From: Rhabdobacter roseus
GTDB lineage: Bacteria > Bacteroidota > Bacteroidia > Cytophagales > Spirosomataceae
DNA: 64,000 nucleotides
Direction: 5' to 3'
Assembly: GCF_014202275.1 (NCBI RefSeq)
Contig: NZ_JACHGF010000005.1
Coordinates: 62,001-126,000, forward strand
Position 1 is the stretch's first letter. Each line of letters opens with the position of its first letter. The notes under the pieces were generated by a model, which worked only from the letters and a program-made list of their open reading frames with translations, was not told the DNA's origin and searched no databases. The translations under genes were made by a program, and so were the position numbers. This document shows, one piece after another, positions 1-8,384 of this stretch.

Positions 1-1133
1 ATTTTTTCTGTATGCAATTCACTGGCACTGGCCGCCAACACATAGACGTACGAAAGCCGGTCGACGTTGGCCGTGAAGTAAAAATTAGACCCAATGGGCA
101 GCGCGTCGCGCAGGGTATAGGCCACCATCTGTTCGTCGCCGTTGGACTGGGTACCTTTGCCTTCCAGGCTGCGCAGAAAGGGTACTTCGTTGCCGGTGAC
201 GAAGGTAGCGTGCAAAACCGACACCTGCCCCGAGAGCGTCACCTCCGCGGAGTCACTTTCGATGGGTAGGTACGCCTGATAGCCGTACTTGGTGTAGGTG
301 GAGTAGTCGGAGTACCTGATCCAGAAAAAACCCTCCTCTCCCCAGGATTTGCCCCAGCTATTGACAGCCCGAAAAGCCCCGCCAAATTTTTCGTCGTCGT
401 AACCCACCACACAAATGGCGTGCCCCCCGCCCAAGCGGTCGGAGTCGGCGGGCTTCCACAGCCCGCGGTCGTCTTCGCCCCCAAAAAGCCGTACGATCCA
501 CCGCCACAGCCTCCCCCAAATCCCCAGGTTTTTTAGCGACGGGGTCGTTTGAAAACCAATGACGACGGGGGTTTTCTCAAACAAGGCCTTTCGGGTGGCA
601 TTCACGATGCTCTCGGGCCGTTCGCTCAGGCCAAAAAGCCGGATGTAGTCCATGATTTTGGACTGCGAAGCCAGCGCCAGCTCGTTTCTGACTTCGCAGT
701 CGGGGTAGGGCTGCTGGCTGAGCCGCGCCACCCCGTGCTGTTTGAGGTACGTCAGGGCCACGTCCAGGTCGGTCCCTCCCAGGCAGTCCGAATCGTCCTC
801 GTCTTTGATCGCATTGTAGAGATACGAAGGCGAAAACCGGATGGTGTCAATGGCTGCGCGATCGGTCATACCCAGCCGGATGGCCTCCAGGATGGTACGC
901 ATGTAGTAGGCCGTCGAAAACCCCACGCAGGTACCTAGCTTTCCCTGGCTCATGGCACTGGGTACGTACATCGACAGGTCCACCCGGGGCGGCAGGCGCG
1001 CCGCATCCGTGGCCCGGTAGGTGTACTTTTGGGGTACTTTACGGTAGGTACTATCGTCAAATTTCATCCCCTGGGCGCAAAGTACCCCGGCGGTGCCCAG
1101 CCAGCCCACCAGCCACAGGAAGTACCTTGTCAT
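1..1133 (-). CDS. C1 (papain-like) family cysteine peptidase, C-terminus cut by window edge
   Basis: Reading leftward from ATG 1133-1131, the frame stays open to the window edge (377 codons). An N-terminal hydrophobic segment ending near Cys-Ala-Gln looks like a signal peptide, so the product is probably exported. The papain set is visible: oxyanion Gln63, nucleophile Cys69 in LGTCVGFS, His238 in GGGHAICVVGYDD, and Asn258 in AVNSWGKSWGEEGF. All catalytic residues are present, so an active peptidase is expected. About 170 residues separate Cys and His, as in bacterial C1A relatives. The start overlaps the stop of the preceding minus-strand gene as ATGA (1130-1133), implying translational coupling. 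The C-terminal part lies outside the window. The substrate cannot be told from the sequence. Confidence 0.88.
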   Translation of the reverse strand, partial: MTRYFLWLVGWLGTAGVLCAQGMKFDDSTYRKVPQKYTYRATDAARLPPRVDLSMYVPSAMSQGKLGTCVGFSTAYYMRTILEAIRLGMTDRAAIDTIRFSPSYLYNAIKDEDDSDCLGGTDLDVALTYLKQHGVARLSQQPYPDCEVRNELALASQSKIMDYIRLFGLSERPESIVNATRKALFEKTPVVIGFQTTPSLKNLGIWGRLWRWIVRLFGGEDDRGLWKPADSDRLGGGHAICVVGYDDEKFGGAFRAVNSWGKSWGEEGFFWIRYSDYSTYTKYGYQAYLPIESDSAEVTLSGQVSVLHATFVTGNEVPFLRSLEGKGTQSNGDEQMVAYTLRDALPIGSNFYFTANVDRLSYVYVLAASASELHTEK

Positions 1134-2323
1134 TTTGGAGCCGCTGCGGGGGGAGGTTGTTTCCATACTTCGGTAATGGTGATGCTGGTGATGTACTGAA
1201 AATCCGGCGTTCTTTTGATGCTAGGCACATCCACCTGGAGATTTTGAATGCGGTCTGCTGACGAGCCCAACTGCCGCAGGTACGCTTCGATGGTCAGGCG
1301 CACCGGAACTGGGGCGGCCGTCCCGGACCGCGCCAGCTCCGACGGCCGTACCGATTGCCGACGTGTTAGGCTCACCAAGGCGTTTTTCTGGAAAGCCTTG
1401 CCCGTGGTAGCGCGCAGTTCGGCACGCTCTTTTTCGTTGGTCTGCGCAGAAAGTATTTTCTTGAATTGGCTTTCTATTTCCAGCGCCGACAACGAGTGCC
1501 GGTAAGACGGAACGGCCACGAGTCGGCTTCGGCGGCTTGCGGTGCAGGGTATTAGTTTCCAAATGGGTTGCTGGATTTTTTTGTCTTCTGCATCGAACCC
1601 CGTCATGGACTCGGCTTGGCGCAGCCAATTCTCTAAACTGATGTTGTGAACATCCTGAAAGCGAGCCCGCAGCAGCATCCCAAACGACCGATACAGATTA
1701 TTGGTAAAGTCAGAGCCCCTCCCCTTTTCGGGCAAATGGGCCATAACCGGCTGGCCCCGCCGGGCGCTGGCTACGGTAAGGTGGCCGCAAGTACCTAAGA
1801 ATAATTTGCGCATAATGATCCGACGAAGGTCTTCATTGACCTTGGCCGGTTCCCCCATTCTGGACGGAATCTCCTGGATCGTATCACGGCAATCGGCCAG
1901 GGCCATACTCAGCCGCACGTTTTTGCCCGTCAGCAGCTCCCCGACGCGATCCAGCGAGAGCGGCGCTTTCTGGTAATCCGTGAGTTGCAGGTGGGGAAAA
2001 TCGCTCTTATCGGGATAATACCCCAGCCCCGTATAATAAAAAAGGATAATGTCCTCAGGCCTCGTGGATAGCTTTTGTATTTGCTGGCTCACCGCGGCGG
2101 CATTGAAATCCGACCCGCTTAGGTAGTTGGGTTTTAGGGAGTAGCCCAGTAGCTGGCTGGCCGTGGTGGCTATCAGCCCGATGTTCTCTTCATCAAACTT
2201 ATTATTGAGATCCAGCGGCGTATTGGTTTTACCCGACACCAGGATCAGGTGCAGCGTTTGGGCTTGCACAGCACTAATAAAAGTACCTAAGTAAAGCAAA
2301 CAGCCAATCAGTTTCATCCTCAT
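1130..2323 (-). CDS. Secreted caspase-fold (C14-like) protein with degenerate active site, paralogue A
   Basis: 397 residues with a Sec signal peptide ending near AVQAQ (residue 22). What follows resembles the p20-like part of Bacteroidota caspase family proteins: a TLHLILVSG first strand, a strand DIILFYY at 91-97 leading to the histidine loop, and a strand LSMALAD leading to the cysteine loop. The histidine loop, normally SGHG, reads TGLG (98-101), so the catalytic His is replaced by Leu100. Cys145 after Asp144 remains near the expected nucleophile position. Without the His the protein is unlikely to be an active caspase-type peptidase. It may be a binding or scaffold protein. It pairs with the paralogue at 2483-3625 and is coupled by ATGA overlap to the C1 peptidase. 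Fold assignment is by motif recognition only. Confidence 0.7.
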   Translation of the reverse strand: MRMKLIGCLLYLGTFISAVQAQTLHLILVSGKTNTPLDLNNKFDEENIGLIATTASQLLGYSLKPNYLSGSDFNAAAVSQQIQKLSTRPEDIILFYYTGLGYYPDKSDFPHLQLTDYQKAPLSLDRVGELLTGKNVRLSMALADCRDTIQEIPSRMGEPAKVNEDLRRIIMRKLFLGTCGHLTVASARRGQPVMAHLPEKGRGSDFTNNLYRSFGMLLRARFQDVHNISLENWLRQAESMTGFDAEDKKIQQPIWKLIPCTASRRSRLVAVPSYRHSLSALEIESQFKKILSAQTNEKERAELRATTGKAFQKNALVSLTRRQSVRPSELARSGTAAPVPVRLTIEAYLRQLGSSADRIQNLQVDVPSIKRTPDFQYITSITITEVWKQPPPAAAPK

Positions 2324-2482
2324 GTCAAGAAAGAGAAAGCGATTCGGCCGCGCATGGGCGCGAATAGCCTCCAGTTTAACACTGAATATCAGCGCTTAAA
2401 TCTACGCGAAAAAGGCATTCAAAGTACCTTTTTTTACTTTATACCCTATAAGCGGCACACCCTGGCTAAACCCGACGGGTGT

Positions 2483-3625
2483 TCACTCGGTCCAGGTTTC
2501 CGTGATTTTCACAAACGTGATTTTACTCAGGTCGGGTGTTCTTTTGAGCGAAGCCACATCGACCTTGATCACCACCCGCCGTCCGGAATGCTGCCGGAGG
2601 GTTTCCAGGTATTGCGCCAGGCCGTATTCAGTGGACTCCTCTCGGCGGGTGGCCGAAAACCGACGAACGACCCGTACGGTGGCGTTTTCCTGAAAGCCCT
2701 GGCTAAGCTCAGCGGCTTTGTTCTGCTGACTTTCCCGCTCGGCATCCGCCTTCAACTCAAGCAGCTTCTTCTCCAGCTCCCAGGGCTGGAGCGCGTGGCG
2801 GTACGAAGGGAAGTCGTAGGTTTTAAAACGAGTGTTGGGCTTGTAGGCCATGAATTGCCATACCGCATCCTGCCGGACCCCGGCGTTCTGCGCCATGGAG
2901 CTCACCGAGTTCCTTACCTGGGTCAGCAGGTACGCCCACGAGATAGCGTCGATGCCCACGTAGTTGGTCTTCAGCAGGAAATTGACCTCCTGGTTAAATT
3001 TGTACGTAAACAAAGAACCGCTGTAGTCGCGCTGGGCATAGACCGCTTGCGGGGGCCGCGCGCTGGCGATCTTGAGGAGGCCCGTGGGCTCGAGCATCAA
3101 TTTTTGCAGCACTACTTTCCGCAAATCCACCTGCACCGACGGCGGGGGCGGGGTTATCGGACTTAAAGGCGGAGGAAGTCGGCTATCCCGGCCGTCGACC
3201 AGCGCGATGCTCAGGCGGGTACCTTTGGCGAGGAGTAGCGTACCGACGTCATCCAGCGACAGCGGATTTTTACGGTAGTCTTTTACTTTCAGAAAAGGGA
3301 AGTAGCTCTGGTTTTTGGGAATATAGTAACCCGGACCGCTGTAGTAAAAAACCAGGATGTCTTCGGGGGTAGTACGGAGCGCCGCAATGGTTTGTTTGAT
3401 GGCAGCGGCCGTAAAATCACGGCGGTTGAGGTAGCTGATTTCCAGCTTGTAGCCCAGCCCCCACTCTACGGTTTTGAAGAATTGAACGATGCGTTCTTCG
3501 TCCTTAAGGCTTACCATACCCAGCGGCTGCTTTTCTACCTCCGACACCAGCATCAGGTGAAGCGTCTGGGCCTGTGCAGTGAGGCCAAAAAAAGCAACGC
3601 AGAGAATAACTAAAACGGATCGCAT
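2483..3625 (-). CDS. Secreted caspase-fold protein with both catalytic residues lost, paralogue B
   Basis: 380 residues, with a signal peptide ending LTAQAQ at residue 20. It is collinear with its neighbour at 1130-2323: TLHLMLVSE, TPEDILVFYY, NPLSLDDVGTLLL, LSIALVDGRD and a following ASAR segment recur in the same order. The histidine loop is SGPG (96-99), so the usual His is Pro98. The cysteine loop is VDGRD, with Gly145 where paralogue A has Cys145. Both dyad positions are therefore non-catalytic. It is probably first in a minus-strand operon of B, A and C1 peptidase. The 159-base gap before A holds no ORF. Nearest family: bacterial caspase-like / metacaspase-related proteins. Role unknown; a pseudo-enzyme partner of the peptidase is inference. 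Confidence 0.68.
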   Translation of the reverse strand: MRSVLVILCVAFFGLTAQAQTLHLMLVSEVEKQPLGMVSLKDEERIVQFFKTVEWGLGYKLEISYLNRRDFTAAAIKQTIAALRTTPEDILVFYYSGPGYYIPKNQSYFPFLKVKDYRKNPLSLDDVGTLLLAKGTRLSIALVDGRDSRLPPPLSPITPPPPSVQVDLRKVVLQKLMLEPTGLLKIASARPPQAVYAQRDYSGSLFTYKFNQEVNFLLKTNYVGIDAISWAYLLTQVRNSVSSMAQNAGVRQDAVWQFMAYKPNTRFKTYDFPSYRHALQPWELEKKLLELKADAERESQQNKAAELSQGFQENATVRVVRRFSATRREESTEYGLAQYLETLRQHSGRRVVIKVDVASLKRTPDLSKITFVKITETWTE

Positions 3626-3766
3626 CGGGTATCAAGGAAGGAAAGCGCAGACGGAGGATATCAAAGAGGCCAGGTACCCTAGCGCGCTGAGAACCAAGGC
3701 CTCTAAGGTACATAAATATCCAACAGAAAGAAAAGCCTTTAGTAGGCGAGGTACTTCCTGCCTCCG

Positions 3767-4852
3767 CTACCTCCCCGCCAGGTACTCGCTAATCACCGTC
3801 GAAAACTCCTCCAGGCTATTCTCATCGTAGCCTACTACTTTCTTGAGGATTTTCCCCTGGGCGTCTACGATCAAGGTAGTGGGAATGGACCGGTCATAGC
3901 TGAATATTTCCCGGTCGTAGCGGGCATTTTCTTTATTGACCAGAAGCTGTCGCCAGGGCATTTTTTCCTGCTGCATGGCTTCCTGCCAGCGGTTTTTGTC
4001 GTCGTCTACCGAAACCGACACCATGCCGAAGCGCTTGTCGGCACCGTACCGCTCGTAGATCTTTCTGAGCTCGGGAATCTCCGCCCGGCAGGGGCCACAC
4101 CAGGAAGCCCACAGAATCACCATGTGCAGGCCCGCGCCCTGGGCCAATACCGGCTGTAGTTGCTCGCTCGGGTCTGGCAGCTGGGTCTGCGCGTTGAGCT
4201 TTTTGGTTCCCCGGGTTTCGATGTACTCTCGGAGCTCCCGCGCCGTGGTACTTTGTTGTACGTCCTCGTCGAAGCACGCCAACGTGGAGAGAAATTGTTC
4301 GTCGCTGAACTGCGCCACGCGCTCCTGGAGCTCGTAGAGGTAGTAGTACGAATACGGATGCAGTCGGATCAATTCTTTGATCTTGCCCACCTTCGCGATC
4401 CGCGCAAAATCCAGCGTGTCGTTGTACATTACCTGGGTTTGCTTGCCTCGCTTATCTGACACGCTACAAGAAACATACTTATACTCATTCTCAGTATAAG
4501 TACCTTTGATGTCCAGGCCGTCTTCCAACATTATTAAACTCATATTCATCGGATATCCTCTGAATCGCCGGTTGGTATCAAACATAAATAATCCCTTCAT
4601 ATCACTCCCTTCATATCTTAAAGTAACCAACAGAGGCTCGGGAAACCGACTAGCCGGAAGCGTAAAGCGGAAAGTACCGTTTTGCAGCAAGGTGGAGTCC
4701 AGCTCTGTCCACAAGTCATACGCCTTTACCAACTTTATTTGCCCATCGGGCAGGTTCTCGATGGCACCTTGGATGACGATATCCGTTTTGGGTTTCTCGC
4801 AGGCCAGGAGCAGGCCTAGCAGCAAGCTGCTGAGGAAGCGTAGTGGTTTCAT
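3767..4852 (-). CDS. TlpA-like thioredoxin lipoprotein (DUF4369-type N-terminus)
   Basis: 361 residues from the ATG at 4852. That start is chosen over an upstream in-frame codon because it begins directly with a lipoprotein signal (lipobox LLAC, Cys18). The N-terminal half is a beta-rich region of the kind found before thioredoxin domains in Bacteroidota (DUF4369-like). The C-terminal thioredoxin domain has WASWCGPC with Cys252 and Cys255, and a later IPTTLIVD cis-proline segment. It should act as an envelope-anchored thiol-disulfide reductase facing the periplasm. The substrate is not indicated. It stands alone between an operon on its left and the M16 peptidase gene on its right. Confidence 0.87.
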   Translation of the reverse strand: MKPLRFLSSLLLGLLLACEKPKTDIVIQGAIENLPDGQIKLVKAYDLWTELDSTLLQNGTFRFTLPASRFPEPLLVTLRYEGSDMKGLFMFDTNRRFRGYPMNMSLIMLEDGLDIKGTYTENEYKYVSCSVSDKRGKQTQVMYNDTLDFARIAKVGKIKELIRLHPYSYYYLYELQERVAQFSDEQFLSTLACFDEDVQQSTTARELREYIETRGTKKLNAQTQLPDPSEQLQPVLAQGAGLHMVILWASWCGPCRAEIPELRKIYERYGADKRFGMVSVSVDDDKNRWQEAMQQEKMPWRQLLVNKENARYDREIFSYDRSIPTTLIVDAQGKILKKVVGYDENSLEEFSTVISEYLAGR

Positions 4853-4965
4853 GTGGGTGTATGGTGGGAAAGGAGAAAGTCCGTGTGTTTTAAATACTAA
4901 TCCATAGCCATTGAGAAGTACCTCCACGCCGGATCAAGCAAGGCAAATCGCGTTACAAACGCTTG

Positions 4966-5002
4966 TTTCGCTGGTACGCGTTGCAAACGCGTACCAGCGA
5001 AA
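4966..5002 (-). terminator. Perfect 16-bp hairpin after the M16 peptidase gene
   Basis: Arms 4966-4981 and 4987-5002 are perfect reverse complements around a five-base loop, and the stem includes the word GGTACGCGT. It begins six bases past the stop codon of the minus-strand peptidase gene (5008). The ends are short T and A runs, so it could work as a terminator or as an mRNA 3'-end stabiliser. There is no long U tract. Confidence 0.6.
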
Positions 5003-5007
5003 TGAAC

Positions 5008-7812
5008 CTACTTCTTCTCGGGCATCAGCACTACCTTGATGAAGTTGGCGTCGTTGAAGTACTTTTGGGCGGCGGCCTTGGTGCTGGCGGGCGTCACCTG
5101 CCGGAGTAGTTCGGCCTCCCGGAAAACCTCGTTCAGATCGTCCCCGTAGAACAGGCTGCTGTCGAGGTACTCGCGCCAGAACTCGTTCGTTTTTTGATCT
5201 ACCTCCGTTTTGCGGCGGGTTTCGGCCGTGAACTTCTCAATGTCTTTGGCGTCAGCTCCGTTCGTTTTGACTTTCTCGACTTCCGCCAATGTGCGCTTCA
5301 CGAGGCGGTCTACGTTTTCGGGCCCGCAACCGAAGCCAATCCGGAAGCTGTAGTGGCCCGAAGGTACCTTGTCGGTACTTTCCGAAACGCTCACGCCGTA
5401 CACGCCGCTCTCCTCTTCGCGCAGCGCCTCGATGAGCTTGATCTGAAGTACCTCCTGCAACGCCTCGATCTGCACGTTGTTTTCGGGCTTGTAGTCGTAC
5501 TCGCCGCTGTACACCATCGTCACGCGGCTTTTGGGCTCAAAGCCCGCGTAGACGGTCTTCTCGATGCGGCCCTTAGGCGGGAAAATATTCGGATGCAGGT
5601 AGCTGTCGTTGCGGTTGGTGGTAGGGAGCCCGCCGAGGTACTTTTCCAGCAGCGGCTTCATTTCCTCCACCTTAAAAGCCCCCACAAACGTAAAGGTGAA
5701 GTCGGAGGCGCTGGCAAAGCGGCTTTTGTAAATTTCCATGGCCCGCTCCAGGTTCACTTTGTCGAGGCGCTCGGGCGTCATGGGCGCGCGGCGGGGGTGG
5801 TAGCTGCTCAGCACGCCCGACAGCGTGTCGGAGTAGATTTTATCCGGCGTGGGCGTCTTCAGCATGTTTTCGAGGTAGGCGCGCTGGTTGGCCAGGAAGC
5901 CTTTGGCGACGTCCTGGTCCAGGCGGGGAGCCGTGAAGTAGGCATAAACAAGCTGCAGGGCCGTTTCCAGGTCTTTAGGACTGGTACTTCCGGCTATGCC
6001 TTCAGCCAGTTCGTTGAGGTAGGGCCGCACGTTGGCGCTTTTGCCCGCCAGGTACTTTTGCAGCTGGGTTTGGTTGTAGGGGCCCACGCCGCCCAGCGCT
6101 ACCACGTAGCTGGCAAAGAGGGCCGTTTCGAAGTCGTTGGGGTAGAGCGAAGTACCTCCCTTGCTGGTGGCCTCAAAGATAATCTGGTCGTTTTTGAAGG
6201 TGGTGGGCTTCAGCATCACCTTCACGCCGTTGCCGAGCGTCAGCTCCGTCGCGCCTATTTTGTCGTGTACCTTTTCGCTCACGACCTTCGAAGGCTTAGG
6301 CTCCGCCGCCAGCAACGGCGTATCCAGGGCGTCGTCCACGTAGGCCGTTACGTTTTGGCCCGCCTCGGCTAGCAGCGCCCGCACTTGCGCCTCGGTGGGT
6401 AGTTGATCCTTGGATTTTTCCGAACCCATAATCACGACGGCCCGGTTTTGGTCGGAGATGTACTTTTTGGCCAGGGCGTTCACCTCCGCCAGCGTTACGT
6501 CGCCCAGGTACTTTTGCACAAAGTCGTTATAGGCACCAATGCCCATGAAGGGTTTTTCGTCCAGAAAATGCTGGATGTACTCCTGCACCAGATTCCCCGA
6601 GCGCGTTTTGTCTTTTTCTTTAAAAGCCCGCTCGATGCTGTTCTGGAAGGAGCTCTTGGCGCGGGCCAGCTCGGGCTCCGTAAAGCCAAAGCGCTGCACG
6701 CGAGCGTTCTCTTCCAGCAGGGTAGTAAGCGCGCGCTCCACGCCCGACGCATCCTTGGCCAGCGCCACGGCCGTGTAGGCGTCAAGATTGCTCAGAAAAC
6801 CGCCGTAGCTGGCAAATCCCGCCAGAAAGGGCGGATCGGCCCGCTGCGTCAGCTCCTGCATCCGCTGGCCCATCATGGCGTTGTACATGAACTGCGCCAG
6901 GTTATTGCGTACATCCTGCAAGGTTTTTTCCTTGGTTTCGGGCTGCTTGTACATCAGCTGAATCACCGTCTGCGGATTTTCCGGGTCGGTTACGATGGCC
7001 ACGTTGGTGGAGCCGTCAAGCGGAATGCTGTACTCGGTACGTTTCTTGGGCGACTTGGGCATCGGAATGCTCCCAAATTCCTTCTGAATGATGCGCTCCA
7101 CCTGCGCCGGATCAAAATCGCCCACGGCAATGACAGCCATGAGGTCGGGCCGGTACCAGTCGCGGTAAAACTGCCGGACGGTTTCATATTTGAAGTTTTG
7201 GATAATGGAATCCTTCCCGATGGGAAGCCGCTCGGCGTAGCGCGAGTTGTTCAGGATCATGGCCAGGTACTTGTCGCGCATCCGCTGCTGTGCGCCGCGC
7301 CCCAGCCGCGATTCCTCCAGCACAACGCCCCGCTCCTTGTCGATCTCCGCCGACTCCAGCAGGGCGTTGTGCGCCCAGTCTTCCAGTACCTGTAGGCCTT
7401 TTTCGAGCAGCCCGGCGGAGTCGGTCGGGATGGGGAGCATGTACACCGTTTCGTCAAAGCTGGTGTAGGCGTTGAGGTCGGCGCCGAAGCGTACGCCCGT
7501 TTTTTGCAAGAAATCAACGAGTTCGTTTTTGGGGAAATTCTTGGTGCCGTTGAAGTTCATGTGCTCCATGAAGTGGGCCAGCCCCAGTTGATCCGGATTT
7601 TCCAGAATGGAGCCCGCTTTCACCACCAGCCGCAGCTCGGCGCGCTGCTGGGGTTCGGTGTTTTTCTGGATGTAGTAGGTTAAGCCGTTTTTGAGCTTGC
7701 CCACCTTCACGCTGGGGTCCAGCGGCACGGGCTGATTCAGGTTTTGGGCCCAGCTGGGCGTACTTATAGTAACTACCAAAAAGACAAGCAGGTAGCAAAA
7801 AATGCGGTTCAT
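5008..7812 (-). CDS. M16 family (pitrilysin/insulinase-like) zinc peptidase, exported
   Basis: 934 residues, with a Sec signal peptide ending PSWAQ at residue 23. The inverted zinc motif HXXEH is present as His80-Phe-Met-Glu83-His84, followed by a downstream acidic EE segment (VVLEESRLG) that supplies the third ligand. The length and the two similar halves fit the long M16B/M16C-type peptidases of Bacteroidota, where only the N-terminal half carries the zinc site. Such enzymes degrade peptides in the periplasm. A 16-bp hairpin follows the stop. There is no operon partner: the next gene upstream, at 7922, is divergent. Confidence 0.93.
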   Translation of the reverse strand: MNRIFCYLLVFLVVTISTPSWAQNLNQPVPLDPSVKVGKLKNGLTYYIQKNTEPQQRAELRLVVKAGSILENPDQLGLAHFMEHMNFNGTKNFPKNELVDFLQKTGVRFGADLNAYTSFDETVYMLPIPTDSAGLLEKGLQVLEDWAHNALLESAEIDKERGVVLEESRLGRGAQQRMRDKYLAMILNNSRYAERLPIGKDSIIQNFKYETVRQFYRDWYRPDLMAVIAVGDFDPAQVERIIQKEFGSIPMPKSPKKRTEYSIPLDGSTNVAIVTDPENPQTVIQLMYKQPETKEKTLQDVRNNLAQFMYNAMMGQRMQELTQRADPPFLAGFASYGGFLSNLDAYTAVALAKDASGVERALTTLLEENARVQRFGFTEPELARAKSSFQNSIERAFKEKDKTRSGNLVQEYIQHFLDEKPFMGIGAYNDFVQKYLGDVTLAEVNALAKKYISDQNRAVVIMGSEKSKDQLPTEAQVRALLAEAGQNVTAYVDDALDTPLLAAEPKPSKVVSEKVHDKIGATELTLGNGVKVMLKPTTFKNDQIIFEATSKGGTSLYPNDFETALFASYVVALGGVGPYNQTQLQKYLAGKSANVRPYLNELAEGIAGSTSPKDLETALQLVYAYFTAPRLDQDVAKGFLANQRAYLENMLKTPTPDKIYSDTLSGVLSSYHPRRAPMTPERLDKVNLERAMEIYKSRFASASDFTFTFVGAFKVEEMKPLLEKYLGGLPTTNRNDSYLHPNIFPPKGRIEKTVYAGFEPKSRVTMVYSGEYDYKPENNVQIEALQEVLQIKLIEALREEESGVYGVSVSESTDKVPSGHYSFRIGFGCGPENVDRLVKRTLAEVEKVKTNGADAKDIEKFTAETRRKTEVDQKTNEFWREYLDSSLFYGDDLNEVFREAELLRQVTPASTKAAAQKYFNDANFIKVVLMPEKK

Positions 7813-7921
7813 AAAGTTGCGGATTAGTAGTTAACGATGAACATAGGTATCTTAGAACGAATAAAGTAGTTATCTTGCTAAAAAACAAGTCCAAACCATT
7901 ATATAAGAAATTTTAACATTT

Positions 7922-8368
7922 ATGCAAAATTTCAAAGGTACCTGGCCGCTTTTTGGCGTTCTATTTCTGGCGCTTACTTCGTGCTGCACCAAAAAAAATT
8001 GCCTGAGTTGGGAAAATCTCGTCGCCATCCAGTTCGAGGGTTTCAGCCCGCAGGAGATCGACACCATTCAGTTCCGGGCCTTCGAGCCCGGTACCAGCAC
8101 CCTCGTTTCCAGCTACACCTACCTCGACCGGGCCCAGCGGGCCAGTACCTCCAGCCAGCTCGTACTCCTGGGAGAGGCCCCACTCCCCAGCCGTTATGAC
8201 TACGAAGTAACGCTGGCCGGCAGTACCTACCGCCTCGGGGCTATCGAAACGACCCGACAACTCTGCAACGACTGCGGGCTCTTCAGCGCCGATCCGTACC
8301 AGGCCCTCCAACGCTACGAGCTCGACGGCACCCCAAAAACGGGCAGCCAGGTACATATTATCCGGTAG
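7922..8368 (+). CDS. Small lipoprotein of unknown function
   Basis: 148 residues. A lipoprotein signal ends in LTSC with Cys21 (a second Cys follows), so it should be lipidated and envelope-anchored. The mature part is beta-rich with no family I recognise. A pair of cysteines near residue 120 (LCNDCGLF) could bind metal or form a disulfide. It is divergent from the M16 peptidase gene and convergent with the FUSC gene, leaving only 16 bases before that gene's stop. GC content and RGTACY words match the core genome. Confidence 0.72.
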   Translation: MQNFKGTWPLFGVLFLALTSCCTKKNCLSWENLVAIQFEGFSPQEIDTIQFRAFEPGTSTLVSSYTYLDRAQRASTSSQLVLLGEAPLPSRYDYEVTLAGSTYRLGAIETTRQLCNDCGLFSADPYQALQRYELDGTPKTGSQVHIIR

Positions 8369-8384
8369 TGGAGCTACAAGTACC

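Noticed and set aside
5194-6372. Long plus-strand open frame of 392 codons
   Set aside because: It is the antisense shadow of the M16 peptidase gene; the GC-rich third positions of the real gene suppress stops in this frame.
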